Of a stretch of 64,000 bases of DNA, positions 50,201-63,483 are shown piece by piece. Origin of the DNA: Micromussa lordhowensis (lineage: Eukaryota; Cnidaria; Anthozoa; Scleractinia; Lobophylliidae); assembly GCA_964020085.1 (NCBI GenBank), contig OZ026600.1, positions 11,505,348-11,569,347 of the forward strand, in the 5' to 3' direction. Below the pieces are notes generated by a model. The model was not told the DNA's origin and did not search any database. It was given only the letters and a program-made list of their open reading frames with translations. Each line of letters begins with the position of its first letter. The stretch's first letter is position 1. A program made the position numbers and the translations under genes.

Positions 50201-50568
50201 CCGCGGCTCCAAAAGTGCCCGTAGAGCCGAGTTATGACAAATTTGCCAAGGACACCTAAATCGGCCATTTTCTGAGATTTTGCCAAGGGGGGACCAACGG
50301 AAAATGCTCAAAAAAGTAGGCCGACTATAGGGGCTTCAAAAACACCCTGGCGCAAATTGCATCATCTCCTAATTGGTATGCGCTTGAAATGCAATCATAG
50401 GAGAACATTTTGCTGCAAACCGCGGCTCCAAAAGTGCCCGTAGAGCCGAGTTATGACAAATTTGCCAAGGACACCTAAATCGGCCATTTTCTGAGATTTT
50501 GCCAAGTGGGGACCAAGGGAAAATGCTCAAAAAAGTAGGCCGACTATAGGGGCTTCATAAACACCCTG
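47285..50568. repeat. Third, partial and internally deleted copy of the 25-mer (15 monomers)
   Basis: It matches 35038 onward at a shift of 12247 bp, beginning at the ATTCC/CTTAAAG monomer (sixth of the 25-mer). Near 50280 it jumps to the ACCAACGG sequence of 39197-39634, omitting about six monomers. It has more private changes than the first two copies share between them, for example GAGCTGAG near 48255, AAAAAATAGG near 48561 and GTGCCATC near 47763. It is therefore probably an older split. Confidence 0.82.
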
Positions 50569-53500
50569 GCGCAAATTGATCATCTCCTAATTGGTATGCG
50601 CTTAAAGTGCAATCATAGGAAAACATTTTGCGGGAAACCGCAGCTCCAAAAATGCCCGTGAAGCCGAGTTATGACAACTTTGCCAAGGACACCTAAATCG
50701 GCCATTTTCTGAGATTTTGCCAAGGGGGGACCAAGGGAAAATGCTCAAAAAAGTAGGCCGACTATAGGGGCTTCATAAACACCCTGGCGCAAATTACATC
50801 ATCTCCTAATTTGTATGCGCTTAAAGTGCAATCATAGGAGAACATTTTGCTGCAAACCGCGGCTCCAAAAGTGCCCGTAGAGCCGAGTTATGACAAATTT
50901 GCCAAGGACACCTAAATCGGCCATTTTCTGAGATTTTGCCAAGGGGAGACCAAGGGAAAATGCTCAAAAAAGTAGGCCGACTATAGGGGCTTCAAAAACA
51001 CCCTGGCGCAAATTGCATCATCTCCTAATTGGTATGCGCTTGAAGTGCAATCATAGGAGAACATTTTGCTGCAAACCGCGGCTCCAAAAGTGCCCGTAGA
51101 GCCCAGTTATGACAAATTTGCCAAGGACACCTAAATCGGCCATTTTCTGAGATTTTGCAAAGGGGGGACCAAGTGAAAATGCTCAAAAAAGTAGGCCGAC
51201 TATAGCGGCTTCAAAAACACCCTGGCGCAAATTCCATCATCTCCTAATTTGTATGCGCTTGAAGTGCAATCAAAGGAACACATTTTCCTGCAAACCGCGG
51301 CTCCAAAAGTGCCCGTAGAGCCGAGTTATGACAAATTTGCCAAGGACACCTAAATCGGCCATTTTCTGAGATTTTGCCAAGGGGGGACCAAGGGAAAAGG
51401 CTCAAAAAAGTAGGCCGACTGTAGTGGCTTCAAAAACACCCTGGCGCAAATTGATCATCTCCTAATTGGTATGCGCTTAAAGTGCAATCATAGGAAAACA
51501 TTTTGTTGCAAACCGCAGCTCCAAAAATGCCCGTGAAGCCGAGTTATGACAACTTTGCCAAGGACACCTACATCGGCCATTTTCTGAGATTTTGCCAAGG
51601 GGGGACCAAGGGAAAATGCTCAAAAACGTAGGCCGACTATAGGGGCTTCAAAAACACCCTTGCGCAAATTGCATTATCTCTTAATTGGTATGCGCTTGAA
51701 GTGCAATCATAGGAGAACATTTTGCTGCAAACCGCGGCTCCAAAAGTGCCCGTAGAGCCGAGTTATGACAAATTTGCCAAGGACACCTAAATCGGCCATT
51801 TTCTGAGATTTTGCCAAGGGGGGACCAAGGGAAAATGCTCAAAAAAGTAGGCCGACTATAGGGGCTTCATAAACACCCTGGCGCAAATTGCATCATCTCC
51901 TAATTGGTATGCGCTTGAAGTGCAATCATAGGACAACATTTTGCTGCAAACCGCGGCTCCAAAAGTGCCCGTAGAGCCGAGTTATGACAAATTTGCCAAG
52001 GACACCTTAATCGGCCATTTTCTGAGAATTTGCTAAGGGCGGACCAAGGGAAAACGCTCAAAAAAGTAGGCCGACTGTAGGGGCTTCAAAAACACCCTGG
52101 CGCAAATTACATCATCTTCTAATTGGTATGAGCTTGAAGTGCAATCATAGGACAACATTTTGCTGCAAACCGCGGCTCCAAAAGTGCCCGTAGAGCCGAG
52201 TTATGACAAATTTGCCAAGGACACCTAAATCGGCCATTTTCTGAGATTTTGCCAAGGGGAGACCAAGGGAAAATGCTCAAAAAAGTAGGCCGACTATAGG
52301 GGCTTCAAAAACACCCTGGCGCAAATTGCATCATCTCCTAATTGGTATGCGCTTGAAGTGCAATCATAGGAGAACATTTTGCTGCAAACCGCGGCTCGAA
52401 AAGTGCCCGTAGAGCCCAGTTATGACAACTTTGCCAAGGACACCTAAATCGGCCATTTTCTGAGATTTTGCCAAGGGGGGACCAAGGGAAAATGCTCAAA
52501 AAAGTAGGCTGACTATAGGCGCTTCAAAAACACCCTGGCGCAAATTGCATCATCTCCTAATTGCTATGCACTTGAAGTGCAATCATAGGAAAACATTCTG
52601 CTGCAAACCGCGGCTCGAAAAGTGCCCGTAGAGCCGAAGTATGACAAATTTGCCAAGGACACCTAAATCGGCCATTTTCTGAGATTTTGCCAAGGGGGGA
52701 CCAAGGGAAAACGCTCAAAAGAGTAGGCCGAATATAGGGGCTTCATAAACACCCTGGCGCAAATTACGTCATCTCCTAATTGGTATGCGCTTGAAGTGCA
52801 ATCATAGGAGAACATTTTGCTTCAAACCGCGGCTCCAAAAGTGCCCGTAGAGCCCAGTTATGACAACTTTGCCAAGGACACCTAAATCGGCCATTTTCTG
52901 AGATTTTGCCAAGGGGGGACCAAGGGAAAATGCTCAAAAAAGTAGGCTGACTATAGGCGCTTCAAAAACACCCTGGTGCAAATTGCATCATCTCCTAATT
53001 GCTATGCACTTGAAGTGCAATCATAGGAAAACATTCTGCTGCAAACCGCGGCTCGAAAAGTGCCCGTAGAGCCGAAGTATGACAAATTTGCCAAGGACAC
53101 CTAAATCGGCCATTTTCTGAGATTTTGCCAAGGGGGGACCAAGGGAAAACGCTCAAAAGAGTAGGCCGAATATAGGGGCTTCATAAACACCCTGGCACAA
53201 ATTACGTCATCTCCTAATTGGTATGCGCTTGAAGTGCAATCATAGGAGAACATTTTGCTTCAAACCGCGGCTCCAAAAGTGCCCGTAAAGCCGAGTTATG
53301 ACAAATTTGCCAAGGACACCTAAATCGGCCATTTTCTGAGATTTTGCCAAGGGGGGACCAAGGGAAAATGCTCAAAAAAGTAGGCCGACTATAGGGGCTT
53401 CAAAAACACCCTTGCGCAAATTGCATTATCTCTTAATTGGTATGGGCTTGAAGTGCAATCATAGGAGAACATTTTGCTGCAAACCGCGGCTCCAAAAGTG

Positions 53501-53632
53501 CCCGCAGAGCCGAGTTATGACAAATTTGCCAAGGACACCTAAATCGGCCATTTTCTGAGATTTTGCCAAGGGGGGACCAAGGGAAAATGCTCAAAAAAGT
53601 AGGCCGACTATAGGGCCTTCATAAACACCCTG
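50569..53632. repeat. Fourteen monomers, mostly a copy of 44658-47065
   Basis: The first three (50569, 50787, 51006) start with the TTTGCGGG type and lead in. From 51225 to about 53632 the order matches 44658-47065 at a shift of 6567 bp, including the two-monomer duplication and CCCGCAGAGCC (46934 and 53501). Single differences include ACCACGG at 45166 against ACCGCGG here, and AAAACGTAGG near 51623. Confidence 0.82.
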
Positions 53633-54946
53633 GCGCAAATTGCATCATCTCCTAATTGGTATGCGCTTAAAGTGCAATCATAGGAGAACATTTTGCTGCA
53701 AACCGCGGCTCCAAAAGTGCCCGTAGAGCCGAGTTATGACAAATTTGCCAAGGACACCTTAATCGGCCATTTTCTGAGAATTTGCCAAGGTCGGACCAAG
53801 GGAAAATGCTCAAAAAAGTAGGCCGACTGTAGGGGCTTCAAAAACACCCTGGCGCAAATTACATCATCTTCTAATTGGTATGAGCTTGAAGTGCAATCAT
53901 AGGACAACATTTTGCTGCAAACCGCGGCTCCAAAAGTGCCCGTAGAGCCGAGTTATGACAAATTTGCCAAGGACACCTAAATCGGCCATTTTCTGAGATT
54001 TTGCCAAGGGGAGACCAAGGGAAAATGCTCAAAAAAGTAGGCCGACTATAGGGGCTTCAAAAACACCCTGGCGCAAATTGCATCATCTCGTAATTGGTAT
54101 GCGCTTGAAGTGCAATCATAGGAGAACATTTTGCTGCAAACCGCGGCTCCAAAAGTGCCCGTAGAGCCCAGTTATGACAACTTTGCCAAGGACACCTAAA
54201 TCGGCCATTTTCTGAGATTTTGCCAAGGGGGGACCAAGGGAAAATGCTCAAAAAAGTAGGCTGACTATAGGCGCTTCAAAAACACCCTGGCGCAAATTGC
54301 ATCATCTCCTAATTGCTATGCACTTGAAGTGCAATCATAGGAAAACATTCTGCTGCAAACCGCGGCTCGAAAAGTGCCCGTAGAGCCGAAGTATGACAAA
54401 TTTGCCAAGGACACCTAAATCGGCCATTTTCTGAGATTTTGCCAAGGGGGGACCAAGGGAAAACGCTCAAAAGAGTAGGCCGAATATAGGGGCTTCATAA
54501 ACACCCTGGCGCAAATTACGTCATCTCCTAATTGGTATGCGCTTGAAGTGCAATCATAGGAGAACATTTTGCTTCAAACCGCGGCTCCAAAAGTGCCCGT
54601 AAAGCCGAGTTATGACAAATTTGCCAAGGACACCTAAATCGGCCATTTTCTGAGATTTTGCCAAGGGGGGACCAAGGGAAAATGCTCAAAAAAGTAGGCC
54701 GACTATAGGGGCTTCAAAAACACCCTTGCGCAAATTGCATTATCTCTTAATTGGTATGGGCTTGAAGTGCAATCATAGGAGAACATTTTGCTGCAAACCG
54801 CGGCTCCAAAAGTGCCCGCAGAGCCGAGTTATGACAAATTTGCCAAGGACACCTAAATCGGCCATTTTCTGAGATTTTGCCAAGGGGGGACCAAGGGAAA
54901 ATGCTCAAAAAAGTAGGCCGACTATAGGGCCTTCATAAACACCCTG
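53633..54946. repeat. 6-monomer unit (1314 bp)
   Basis: Monomers 53633 (AAGGTCGGACC, GGCCTTCAT entry), 53852, 54071 (CTCGTAATTGG), 54290, 54509 and 54728 form a unit. It restarts at 54947, and its last three members also match 52976-53632. The shift is 1314 bp (6 x 219). The second round breaks off after 55166. Confidence 0.78.
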
Positions 54947-57900
54947 GCGCAAATTGCATCATCTCCTAATTGGTATGCGCTTGAAGTGCAATCATAGGAG
55001 AACATTTTGCTGCAAACCGCGGCTCCAAAAGTGCCCGTAGAGCCGAGTTATGACAAATTTGCCAAGGACACCTTAATCGGCCATTTTCTGAGAATTTGCC
55101 AAGGTCGGACCAAGGGAAAATGCTCAAAAAAGTAGGCCGACTGTAGGGGCTTCAAAAACACCCTGGCGCAAATTACATCATCTTCTAATTGGTATGAGCT
55201 TGAAGTGCAATCATAGGACAACAATTTGCTGCAAACCGCGGCTCCAAAAGTGCCCGTAGAGCCGAGTTATGACAAATTTGCCAAGGACACCTAAATCTGC
55301 CATTTTCTGAGATTTTGCCAAGGGGGGAGCAAGGGAAAATGCTCAAAAAAGTAGGCCGACTATAGGGGCTTCAAAAACACCCTGGCGCAAATTGCATCAT
55401 CTCCTAATTGGTATGCGCTTGAAATGCAATCATAGGAGAACATTTTGCTGCAAACCGCGGCTCCAAAAGTGCCCGTAGAGCCGAGTTATGACAAATTTGC
55501 CAAGGACACCTAAATCGGCCATTTTCTGAGATTTTGCCAAGTGGGGACCAAGGGAAAATGCTCAAAAAAGTAGGCCGACTATAGGGGCTTCATAAACACC
55601 CTGGCGCAAATTGATCATCTCCTAATTGGTATGCGCTTAAAGTGCAATCATAGGAAAACATTTTGTTGCAAACCGCAGCTCCAAAAATGCCCGTGAAGCC
55701 GAGTTATGACAACTTTGCCAAGGACACCTAAATCGGCCATTTTCTGAGATTTTGCCAAGGGGGGACCAAGGGAAAATGCTCAAAAAAGTAGGCCGACTAT
55801 AGGGGCTTCATAAACACCCTGGCGCAAATTACATCATCTCCTAATTTGTATGCGCTTGAAGTGCAATCATAGGAGAACATTTTGCTGCAAACCGCGGCTC
55901 CAAAAGTGCCCGTAGAGCCGAGTTATGACAAATTTGCCAAGGACACCTAAATCGGCCATTTTCTGAGATTTTGCCAAGGGGGGACCAAGGGAAAATGCTC
56001 AAAAAAGTAGGCCGACTATAGGGGCTTCAAAAACACCCTTGCCCAAATTGCATTATCTCTTAATTGGTATGCGCTTGAAGTGCAATCATAGGAGAACATT
56101 TTGCTGCAAACCGCGGCTCCAAAAGTGCCCGTAGAGCCGAGTTATGACAAATTTGCCAAGGACACCTTAATCGGCCATTTTCTGAGAATTTGCCAAGGGC
56201 GGACCAAGGGAAAATGCTCAAAAAAGTAGGCCGAATGTAGGGGCTTCAAAAACACCCTGGCGCAAATTACATCATCTTCTAATTGGTATGAGCTTGAAGT
56301 GCAATCATAGGACAACATTTTGCTGCAAACCGCGGCTCCAAAAGTGCCCGTAGAGCCGAGTTATGACAAATTTGCCAAGGACACCTAAATCGGCCATTTT
56401 CTGAGATTTTGCCAAGGGGAGGCCAAGGGAAAATGCTCAAAAAAGTAGGCCGACTATAGGGGCTTCAAAAACACCCTGGCGCAAATTGCATCATCTCCTA
56501 ATTGGTATGCGCTTGAAGTGCAATCATAGGAGAACATTTTGCTGCAAACCGCGGCTCCAAAAGTGCCCGTAGAGCCCAGTTATGACAACTTTGCCAAGGA
56601 CACCTAAATCGGCCATTTTCTGAGATTTTGCCAAGTGGGGACCAAGGGAAAATGCTCAAAAAAGTAGGCTGACTATAGGCGCTTCAAAAACACCCTGGCG
56701 CAAATTGCATCATCTCCTAATTGCTATGCACTTGAAGTGCAATCATAGGAGAACATTCTGCTGCAAACCGCGGCTCCAAAAGTTCCCGTAGAGCCGAGTT
56801 ATGACAAATTTGCCAAGGACACCTAAATCGGCCATTTTCTGAGATTTTGCCAAGGGGGGACCAAGGGAAAATGCTCAAAAGAGTAGGCCGAATATAGGGG
56901 CTTCATTAACACCCTGGCGCAAATTACGTCATCTCTTAATTGGTATGCGCTTGAAGTGCAATCATAGGAGAACATTTTGCTTCAAACCGCGGCTCCAAAA
57001 GTGCCCGTAAAGCCGAGTTATGACAAATTTGCCAAGGACACCTAAATCGGCCATTTTCTGAGATTTTGCATAGGGGGGAGCAAGTGAAAATGCTCAAAAA
57101 AGTAGGCCGACTATAGCGGCTTCAAAAACACCCTGGCGCAAATTGCATCATCTCCTAATTTGTATGCGCTTGAAGTGCAATCAAAGGAACACATTTTCCT
57201 GCAAACCGCGGCTCCAAAAGTGCCCGTAGAGCCGAGTTATGACAAATTTGCCAAGGACACCTAAATCGGCCATTTTCTGAGATTTTGCCAAGGGGGGACC
57301 AAGGGAAAAGGCTCAAAAAAGTAGGCCGACTATAGTGGCTTCAAAAACACCCTGGCGCAAATTGATCATCTCCTAATTGGTATGCGCTTAAAGTGCAATC
57401 ATAGGAAAACATTTTGTTGCAAACCGCAGCTCCAAAAATGCCCGTGAAGCCGAGTTATGACAACTTTGCCAAGGACACCTACATCGGCCATTTTCTGAGA
57501 TTTTGCCAAGGGGGGACCAAGGGAAAATGCTCAAAAAAGTAGGCCGACTATAGGGGCTTCAAAAACACCCTTGCGCAAATTGCATTATCTCTTAATTGGT
57601 ATGCGCTTGAAGTGCAATCATAGGAGAACATTTTGCTGCAAACCGCGGCTCCAAAAGTGCCCGTAGAGCCGAGTTATGACAAATTTGCCAAGGACACCTA
57701 AATCGGCCATTTTCTGAGATTTTGCCAAGGGGGGACCAAGGGAAAATGCTCAAAAAAGTAGGCCGACTATAGGGGCTTCATAAACACCCTGGCGCAAATT
57801 GCATCATCTCCTAATTAGTATGCGCTTGAAGTGCAATCATAGGACAACATTTTGCTGCAAACCGCGGCTCCAAAAGTGCCCGTAGAGCCGAGTTATGACA

Positions 57901-58448
57901 AATTTGCCAAGGACACCTTAATCGGCCATTTTCTGAGAATTTGCTAAGGGCGGACCAAGGGAAAACGCTCAAAAAAGTAGGCCGACTGTAGGGGCTTCAA
58001 AAACACCCTGGCGCAAATTACATCATCTTGTAATTGGTATGAGCTTGAAGTGCAATCATAGGACAACATTTTGCTGCAAACCGCGGCTCCAAAAGTGCCC
58101 GTAGAGCCGAGTTATGTCAAACTTGCCAAGGACACCTAAATCGGCCATTTTCTGAGATTTTGCCAAGGGGAGACCAAGGGAAAATGCTCAAAAAAGTAGG
58201 CCGACTATAGGGGCTTCAAAAACACCCTGGCGCAAATTGCATCATCTCCTAATTGGTATGCGCTTGAAGTGCAATCATAGGAGAACATTTTGCTGCAAAC
58301 CGCGGCTCCAAAAGTGCCCGTAAAGCCGAGTTATGACAAATTTGCCAAGGACACCTAAATCGGCCATTTTCTGAGATTTTGCAAAGGGGGGACCAAGTGA
58401 AAATGCTCAAAAAAGTAGGCCGACTATAGCGGCTTCAAAAACACCCTG
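54947..58448. repeat. Sixteen monomers: start of a 6-mer repeat, then third copy of the 16-mer HOR
   Basis: Monomers 54947 and 55166 repeat 53633 and 53852; 55385 links. From 55604 to about 58010 the order matches 39635 onward at a shift of 15969 bp (55822, 56041, 56260, 56479, 56698, 56917, 57136, 57355), with the extra 57573/57792 pair as in the 43126 copy. Here the 218-bp monomer has TTTGTTGC, not TTTGCGGG. Private changes include GGAGGCCAAGG near 56416 and AATTAGTATG near 57813. Confidence 0.8.
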
Positions 58449-61075
58449 GCGCAAATTGCATCATCTCCTAACTGGTATGCGCTTGGAGTGCAATCAAAGG
58501 AACACATTTTGCTGCAAACCGCGGCTCCAAAAGTGCCCGTAGAGCCGAGTTATGACAAATTTGCCAAGGACACCTAAATCGGCCATTTTCTGAGATTTTT
58601 CCAAGGGGGGACCAAGGGAAAAGGCTAAAAAAAGTAGGCCGACTATAGTGGCTTCAAAAACAGCCTGGCGCAAATTGATCATCTTTTAATTGGTATGCGC
58701 TTAAAGTGCAATCATAGGAAAACATTTTGTTGCAAACCGCAGCTCCAAAAATGCCCGTGAAGCCGAGTTATGACAAATTTGCCAAGGACACCTAAATCGG
58801 CCATTTTCTGAGATTTTGCCAAGGGGGGACCAAGGGAAAATGCTCAAAAAAGTAGGCCGACTATAGGGGCTTCAAAAACACCCTTGCGCAAATTGCATTA
58901 TCTCTTAATTGGTATGGGCTTGAAGTGCAATCATAGGAGAACATTTTGCTGCAAACCGCGGCTCCAAAAGTGCCCGTAGAGCCGAGTTATGACAAATTTG
59001 CCAAGGACACCTAAATCGGCCATTTTCTGAGATTTTGCCAAGGGGGGACCAAGGGAAAATGCTCAAAAAAGTAGGCCGACTATAGGGCCTTCATAAACAC
59101 CCTGGCGCAAATTGCATCATCTCCTAATTGGTATGCGCTTGAAGTGCAATCATAGGAGAACATTTTGCTGCAAACCGCGGCTCCAAAAGTGCCCGTAGAG
59201 CCGAGTTATGACAAATTTGCCAAGGACACCTTAATCGGCCATTTTCTGAGAATTTGCCAAGGTCGGACCAAGGGAAAATGCTCAAAAAAGTAGGCCGACT
59301 GTAGGGGCTTCAAAAACACCCTGGCGCAAATTACATCATCTTCTAATTGGTATGAGCTTGAAGTGCAATCATAGGACAACATTTTGCTGCAAACCGCGGC
59401 TCCAAAAGTGCCCGTAGAGCCCAGTTATGACAACTTTGCCAAGGACACCTAAATCGGCCATTTTCTGAGATTTTGCCAAGTGGGGACCAAGGGAAAATGC
59501 TCAAAAAAGTAGGCTGACTATAGGCGCTTCAAAAACACCCTGGCGCAAATTGCATCATCTCCTAATTGCTATGCACGTGAAGTGCAATCATAGGAGAACA
59601 TTCTGCTGCAATCCGCGGCTCCAAAAGTGCCCGTAGAGCCGAGTTATGACAAATTTGCCAAGGACACCTAAATTGGCCATTTTCTGAGATTTTGCCAAGG
59701 GGGGACCAAGGGAAAATGCTCAAAAGAGTAGGCCGAATATAGGGGCTTCATAAACACCCTGGCGCAAATTACGTCATCTCCTAATTGGTATGCGCTTGAA
59801 GTGCAATCATAGGAGAACATTTTGCTTCAAACCGCGGCTCCAAAAGTGCCCGTAAAGCCGAGTTATGACAAATTTGCCAAGGACACCTAAATCGGCCATT
59901 TTCTGAGATTTTGCAAAGGGGGGACCAAGTGAAAATGCTCAAAAAAGTAGGCCGACTATAGCGGCTTCAAAAACACCCTGGCGCAAATTGCATCATCTCC
60001 TAATTGGTATGCGCTTGAAGTGCAATCAGAGGAACACATCTTGCTGCAAACCGCGGCTCCAAAAGTGCCCGTAGAGCCGAGTTATGACAAATTTGCCAAG
60101 GACACCTAAATCGGCCATTTTCTGAGATTTTGCCAAGGGGGGACCAAGGGAAAATGCTCAAAAAAGTAGGCCGACTGTAGCGGCTTCAAAAAAACCCTGG
60201 CGCAAATTCCATCATCTCCTAATTGGTATGCACTTGAAGTGCAATCATAGGAACACGTTTTGCTGCAAACCGCGGCTCCAAAAGTGCCCGTAGAGCCGAG
60301 TTATGACAAATTTGCCAAGGACACCTAAATCGGCCATTTTCTGAGATTTTGCCAAGGGGAGACCAAGGGAAAATGCTCAAAAAAGTAGGCCGACTATAGG
60401 GGCTTCAAAAACACCCTGGCGCAAATTGCATCATCTCCTAATTGGTATGCGCTTGAAGTGCAATCATAGGAGAACATTTTGCTGCAAACCGCGGCTCCAA
60501 AAGTGCCCGTAGAGCCCAGTTATGACAACTTTGCCAAGGACACCTAAATCGGCCATTTTCTGAGATTTTGCCAAGGGGGGACCAAGGGAAAATGCTCAAA
60601 AAAGTAGGCTGACTATAGGCGCTTCAAAAACACCCTGGCGCAAATTGCATCATCTCCTAATTGCTATGCACTTGAAGTGCAATCATAGGAAAACATTCTG
60701 CTGCAAACCGCGGCTCCAAAAGTGCCCGTAGAGCTGAAGTATGACAAATTTGCCAAGGACACCTAAATCGGCCATTTTCTGAGATTTTGCCAAGGGGGGA
60801 CCAAGGGAAAACGCTCAAAAGAGTAGGCCGAATATAGGGGCTTCATAAACACCCTGGCGCAAATTACGTCATCTCCTAATTGGTATGCGCTTGAAGTGCA
60901 ATCATAGGAGAACATTTTGCTTCAAACCGCGGCTCCAAAAGTGCCCGCAAAGCCGAGTTATGACAAATTTGCCAAGGACACCTAAATCGGCCATTTTCTG
61001 AGATTTTGCAAAGGGGGGACCAAGTGAAAATGCTCAAAAAAGTAGGCCGACTATAGCGGCTTCAAAAACACCCTG
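58449..61075. repeat. 12-monomer HOR unit (2627 bp), first copy
   Basis: The unit starts with a monomer carrying CTAACTGG, CTTGGAG and AAAAGGCTAAAAAAAG, followed by the TTGATCATCTTTT 218-bp monomer. Both recur 2627 bp later. Other members include GGCCTTCAT/AAGGTCGG (59105), AATTGGCC (near 59671) and a run of seven A before CCCTGG near 60190. The monomers at 60638 and 60857 match 54290 and 54509 types. Confidence 0.83.
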
Positions 61076-63483
61076 GCGCAAATTGCATCATCTCCTAACT
61101 GGTATGCGCTTGGAGTGCAATCAAAGGAACACATTTTGCTGCAAACCGCGGCTCCAAAAGTGCCCGTAGAGCCGAGTTATGACAAATTTGCCAAGGACAC
61201 CTAAATCGGCCATTTTCTGAGATTTTGCCAAGGGGGGACCAAGGGAAAAGGCTAAAAAAAGCAGGCCGACTATAGTGGCTTCAAAAACAGCCTGGCGCAA
61301 ATTGATCATCTTTTAATTGGTATGCGCTTAAAGTGCAATCATAGGAAAACATTTTGTTGCAAACCGCAGCTCCAAAAATGCCCGTGAAGCCGAGTTATGA
61401 CAACTTTGCCAAGGACACCTAAATCGGCCATTTTCTGAGATTTTGCCAAGGGGGGACCAAGGGAAAATGCTCAAAAAAGTAGGCCGACTATAGGGGCTTC
61501 AAAAACACCCTTGCGCAAATTGCATTATCTCTTAATTGGTATGGGCTTGAAGTGCAATCATAGGAGAACATTTTGCTGCAAACCGCGGCTCCAAAAGTGC
61601 CCGTAGAGCCGAGTTATGACAAATTTGCCAAGGACACCTAAATCGGCCATTTTCTGAGATTTTGCCAAGGGGGGACCAAGGGAAAATGCTCAAAAAAGTA
61701 GGCCGACTATAGGGCCTTGATAAACACCCTGGCGCAAATTGCATCATCTCCTAATTGATATGCGCTTGAAGTGCAATCATAGGAGAACATTTTGCCGCAA
61801 ACCGCGGCTCCAAAAGTGCCCGTAGAGCCGAGTTATGACAAATTTGCCAAGGACACCTTAATCGGCCATTTTCTGAGAATTTGCCAAGGTCGGACCAAGT
61901 GAAAATGCTCAAAAAAGTAGGCCGACTGTAGGGGCTTCAAAAACACCCTGGCGCAAATTACATCATCTTCTAATTGGTATGAGCTTGAAGTGCAATCATA
62001 GGACAACAATTTGCTGCAAACCGCGGCTCCAAAAGTGCCCGTAGAGCCGAGTTATGACAAATTTGCCAAGGACACCTAAATCGGCCATTTTCTGAGATTT
62101 TGCGAAGGGGAGACCAAGGGAAAATGCTCAAAAAAGTAGGCCGATTATAGAGGCTTCAAAAACACCTTTGCACAAATTGCATCATCTCGTAATTGGTATG
62201 CGCTTGAAGTGCAATCATAGGAGAACATTTTGCTGCAAACTGCGGCTCCAAAAGTGCCCGTAGAGCCCAGTTATGACAACTTTGCCAAGGACACCTAAAT
62301 CGGCCATTTTCTGAGATTTTGCAAAGTGGGGACCAAGTGAAAATGCTCAAAAAAGTAGGCTGACTATAGGCGCTTCAAAAACACCCTGGCGCAAATTGCA
62401 TCATCTCCTAATTGCTATGCACTTGAAGTGCAATCATAGGAGAACATTCTGCTGCAATCCGCGGCTCCAAAAGTGCCCGTAGAGCCGAGTTATGACAAAT
62501 TTGCCAAGGACACCTAAATTGGCCATTTTCTGAGATTTTGCCAAGGGGGGACCAAGGGAAAATGCTCAAAAGAGTAGGCCGAATATAGGGGCTTCATAAA
62601 CACCCTGGCGCAAATTACGTCATCTCCTAATTGGTATGCGCTTGAAGTGCAATCATAGGAGAACATTTTGCTTCAAACCGCGGCTCCAAAAGTGCCCGTA
62701 AAGCCGAGTTATGACAAATTTGCCAAGGACACCTAAATCGGCCATTTTCTGAGATTTTGCAAAGGGGGGACCAAGTGAAAATGCTCAAAAAAGTAGGCCG
62801 ACTATAGCGGCTTCAAAAAAACCCTGGCGCAAATTGCATCATCTCCTAATTGGTATGCGCTTGAAGTGCAATCATAGGAACACATCTTGCTGCAAACCGC
62901 GGCTCCAAAAGTGCCCGTAGAGCCGAGTTATGACAAATTTGCCAAGGACACCTAAATCGGCCATTTTCTGAGATTTTGCAAAGGGGGGACCAAGGGAAAA
63001 TGCTCAAAAAAGTAGGCCGACTGTAGCGGCTTCAAAAAAACCCTGGCGCAAATTCCATCATCTCCTAATTGGTATGCACTTGAAGTGCAATCATAGGAAC
63101 ACGTTTTGCTGCAAACCGCGGCTCCAAAAGTGCCCGTAGAGCCGAGTTATGACAAATTTGCCAAGGACACCTAAGTCGGCCATTTTCTGAGATTTTGCCA
63201 AGGGGAGACCAAGGGAAAATGCTCAAAAAAGTAGGCCGACTATATGGGCTTCAAAAACACCCTGGCGCAAATTGCATCATCTCCTAATTGGTATGCGCTT
63301 GAAGTGCAATCATAGGAGAACATTTTGCTGCAAACCGCGGCTCCAAAAGTGCCCGTAGAGCCGAGTTATGACAAATTTGCCAAGGACACCTAAATCGGCC
63401 ATTTTCTGAGATTTTGCCAAGGGGGGACCAAGGGAAAAGGCTCAAAAAAGTAGGCCGACTATAGTGGCTTCAAAAACACCCTG
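61076..63483. repeat. 12-mer HOR second copy, with one insertion and loss of the end (11 monomers)
   Basis: It matches 58449 onward at 2627 bp to 62169. It then has an extra monomer at 62170 (CACAAATT, CTCGTAATTGG) and continues at 2846 bp (62389 with 59543, 62608 with 59762, 62827 with 59981, 63046 with 60200, 63265 with 60419). It leaves the pattern at about 63430, where AAAAGGCTC and TAGTGGCTTC lead into a TTGATCATC monomer. Confidence 0.83.

Noticed and set aside
58494..58682. Minus-strand 62-residue frame with a hydrophobic stretch, also at 61121
   Set aside because: Its ATG is made by the 1-bp deletion in the TTGATCATC monomer, and the rest is ordinary satellite in another frame. The two copies are the 12-mer pair.
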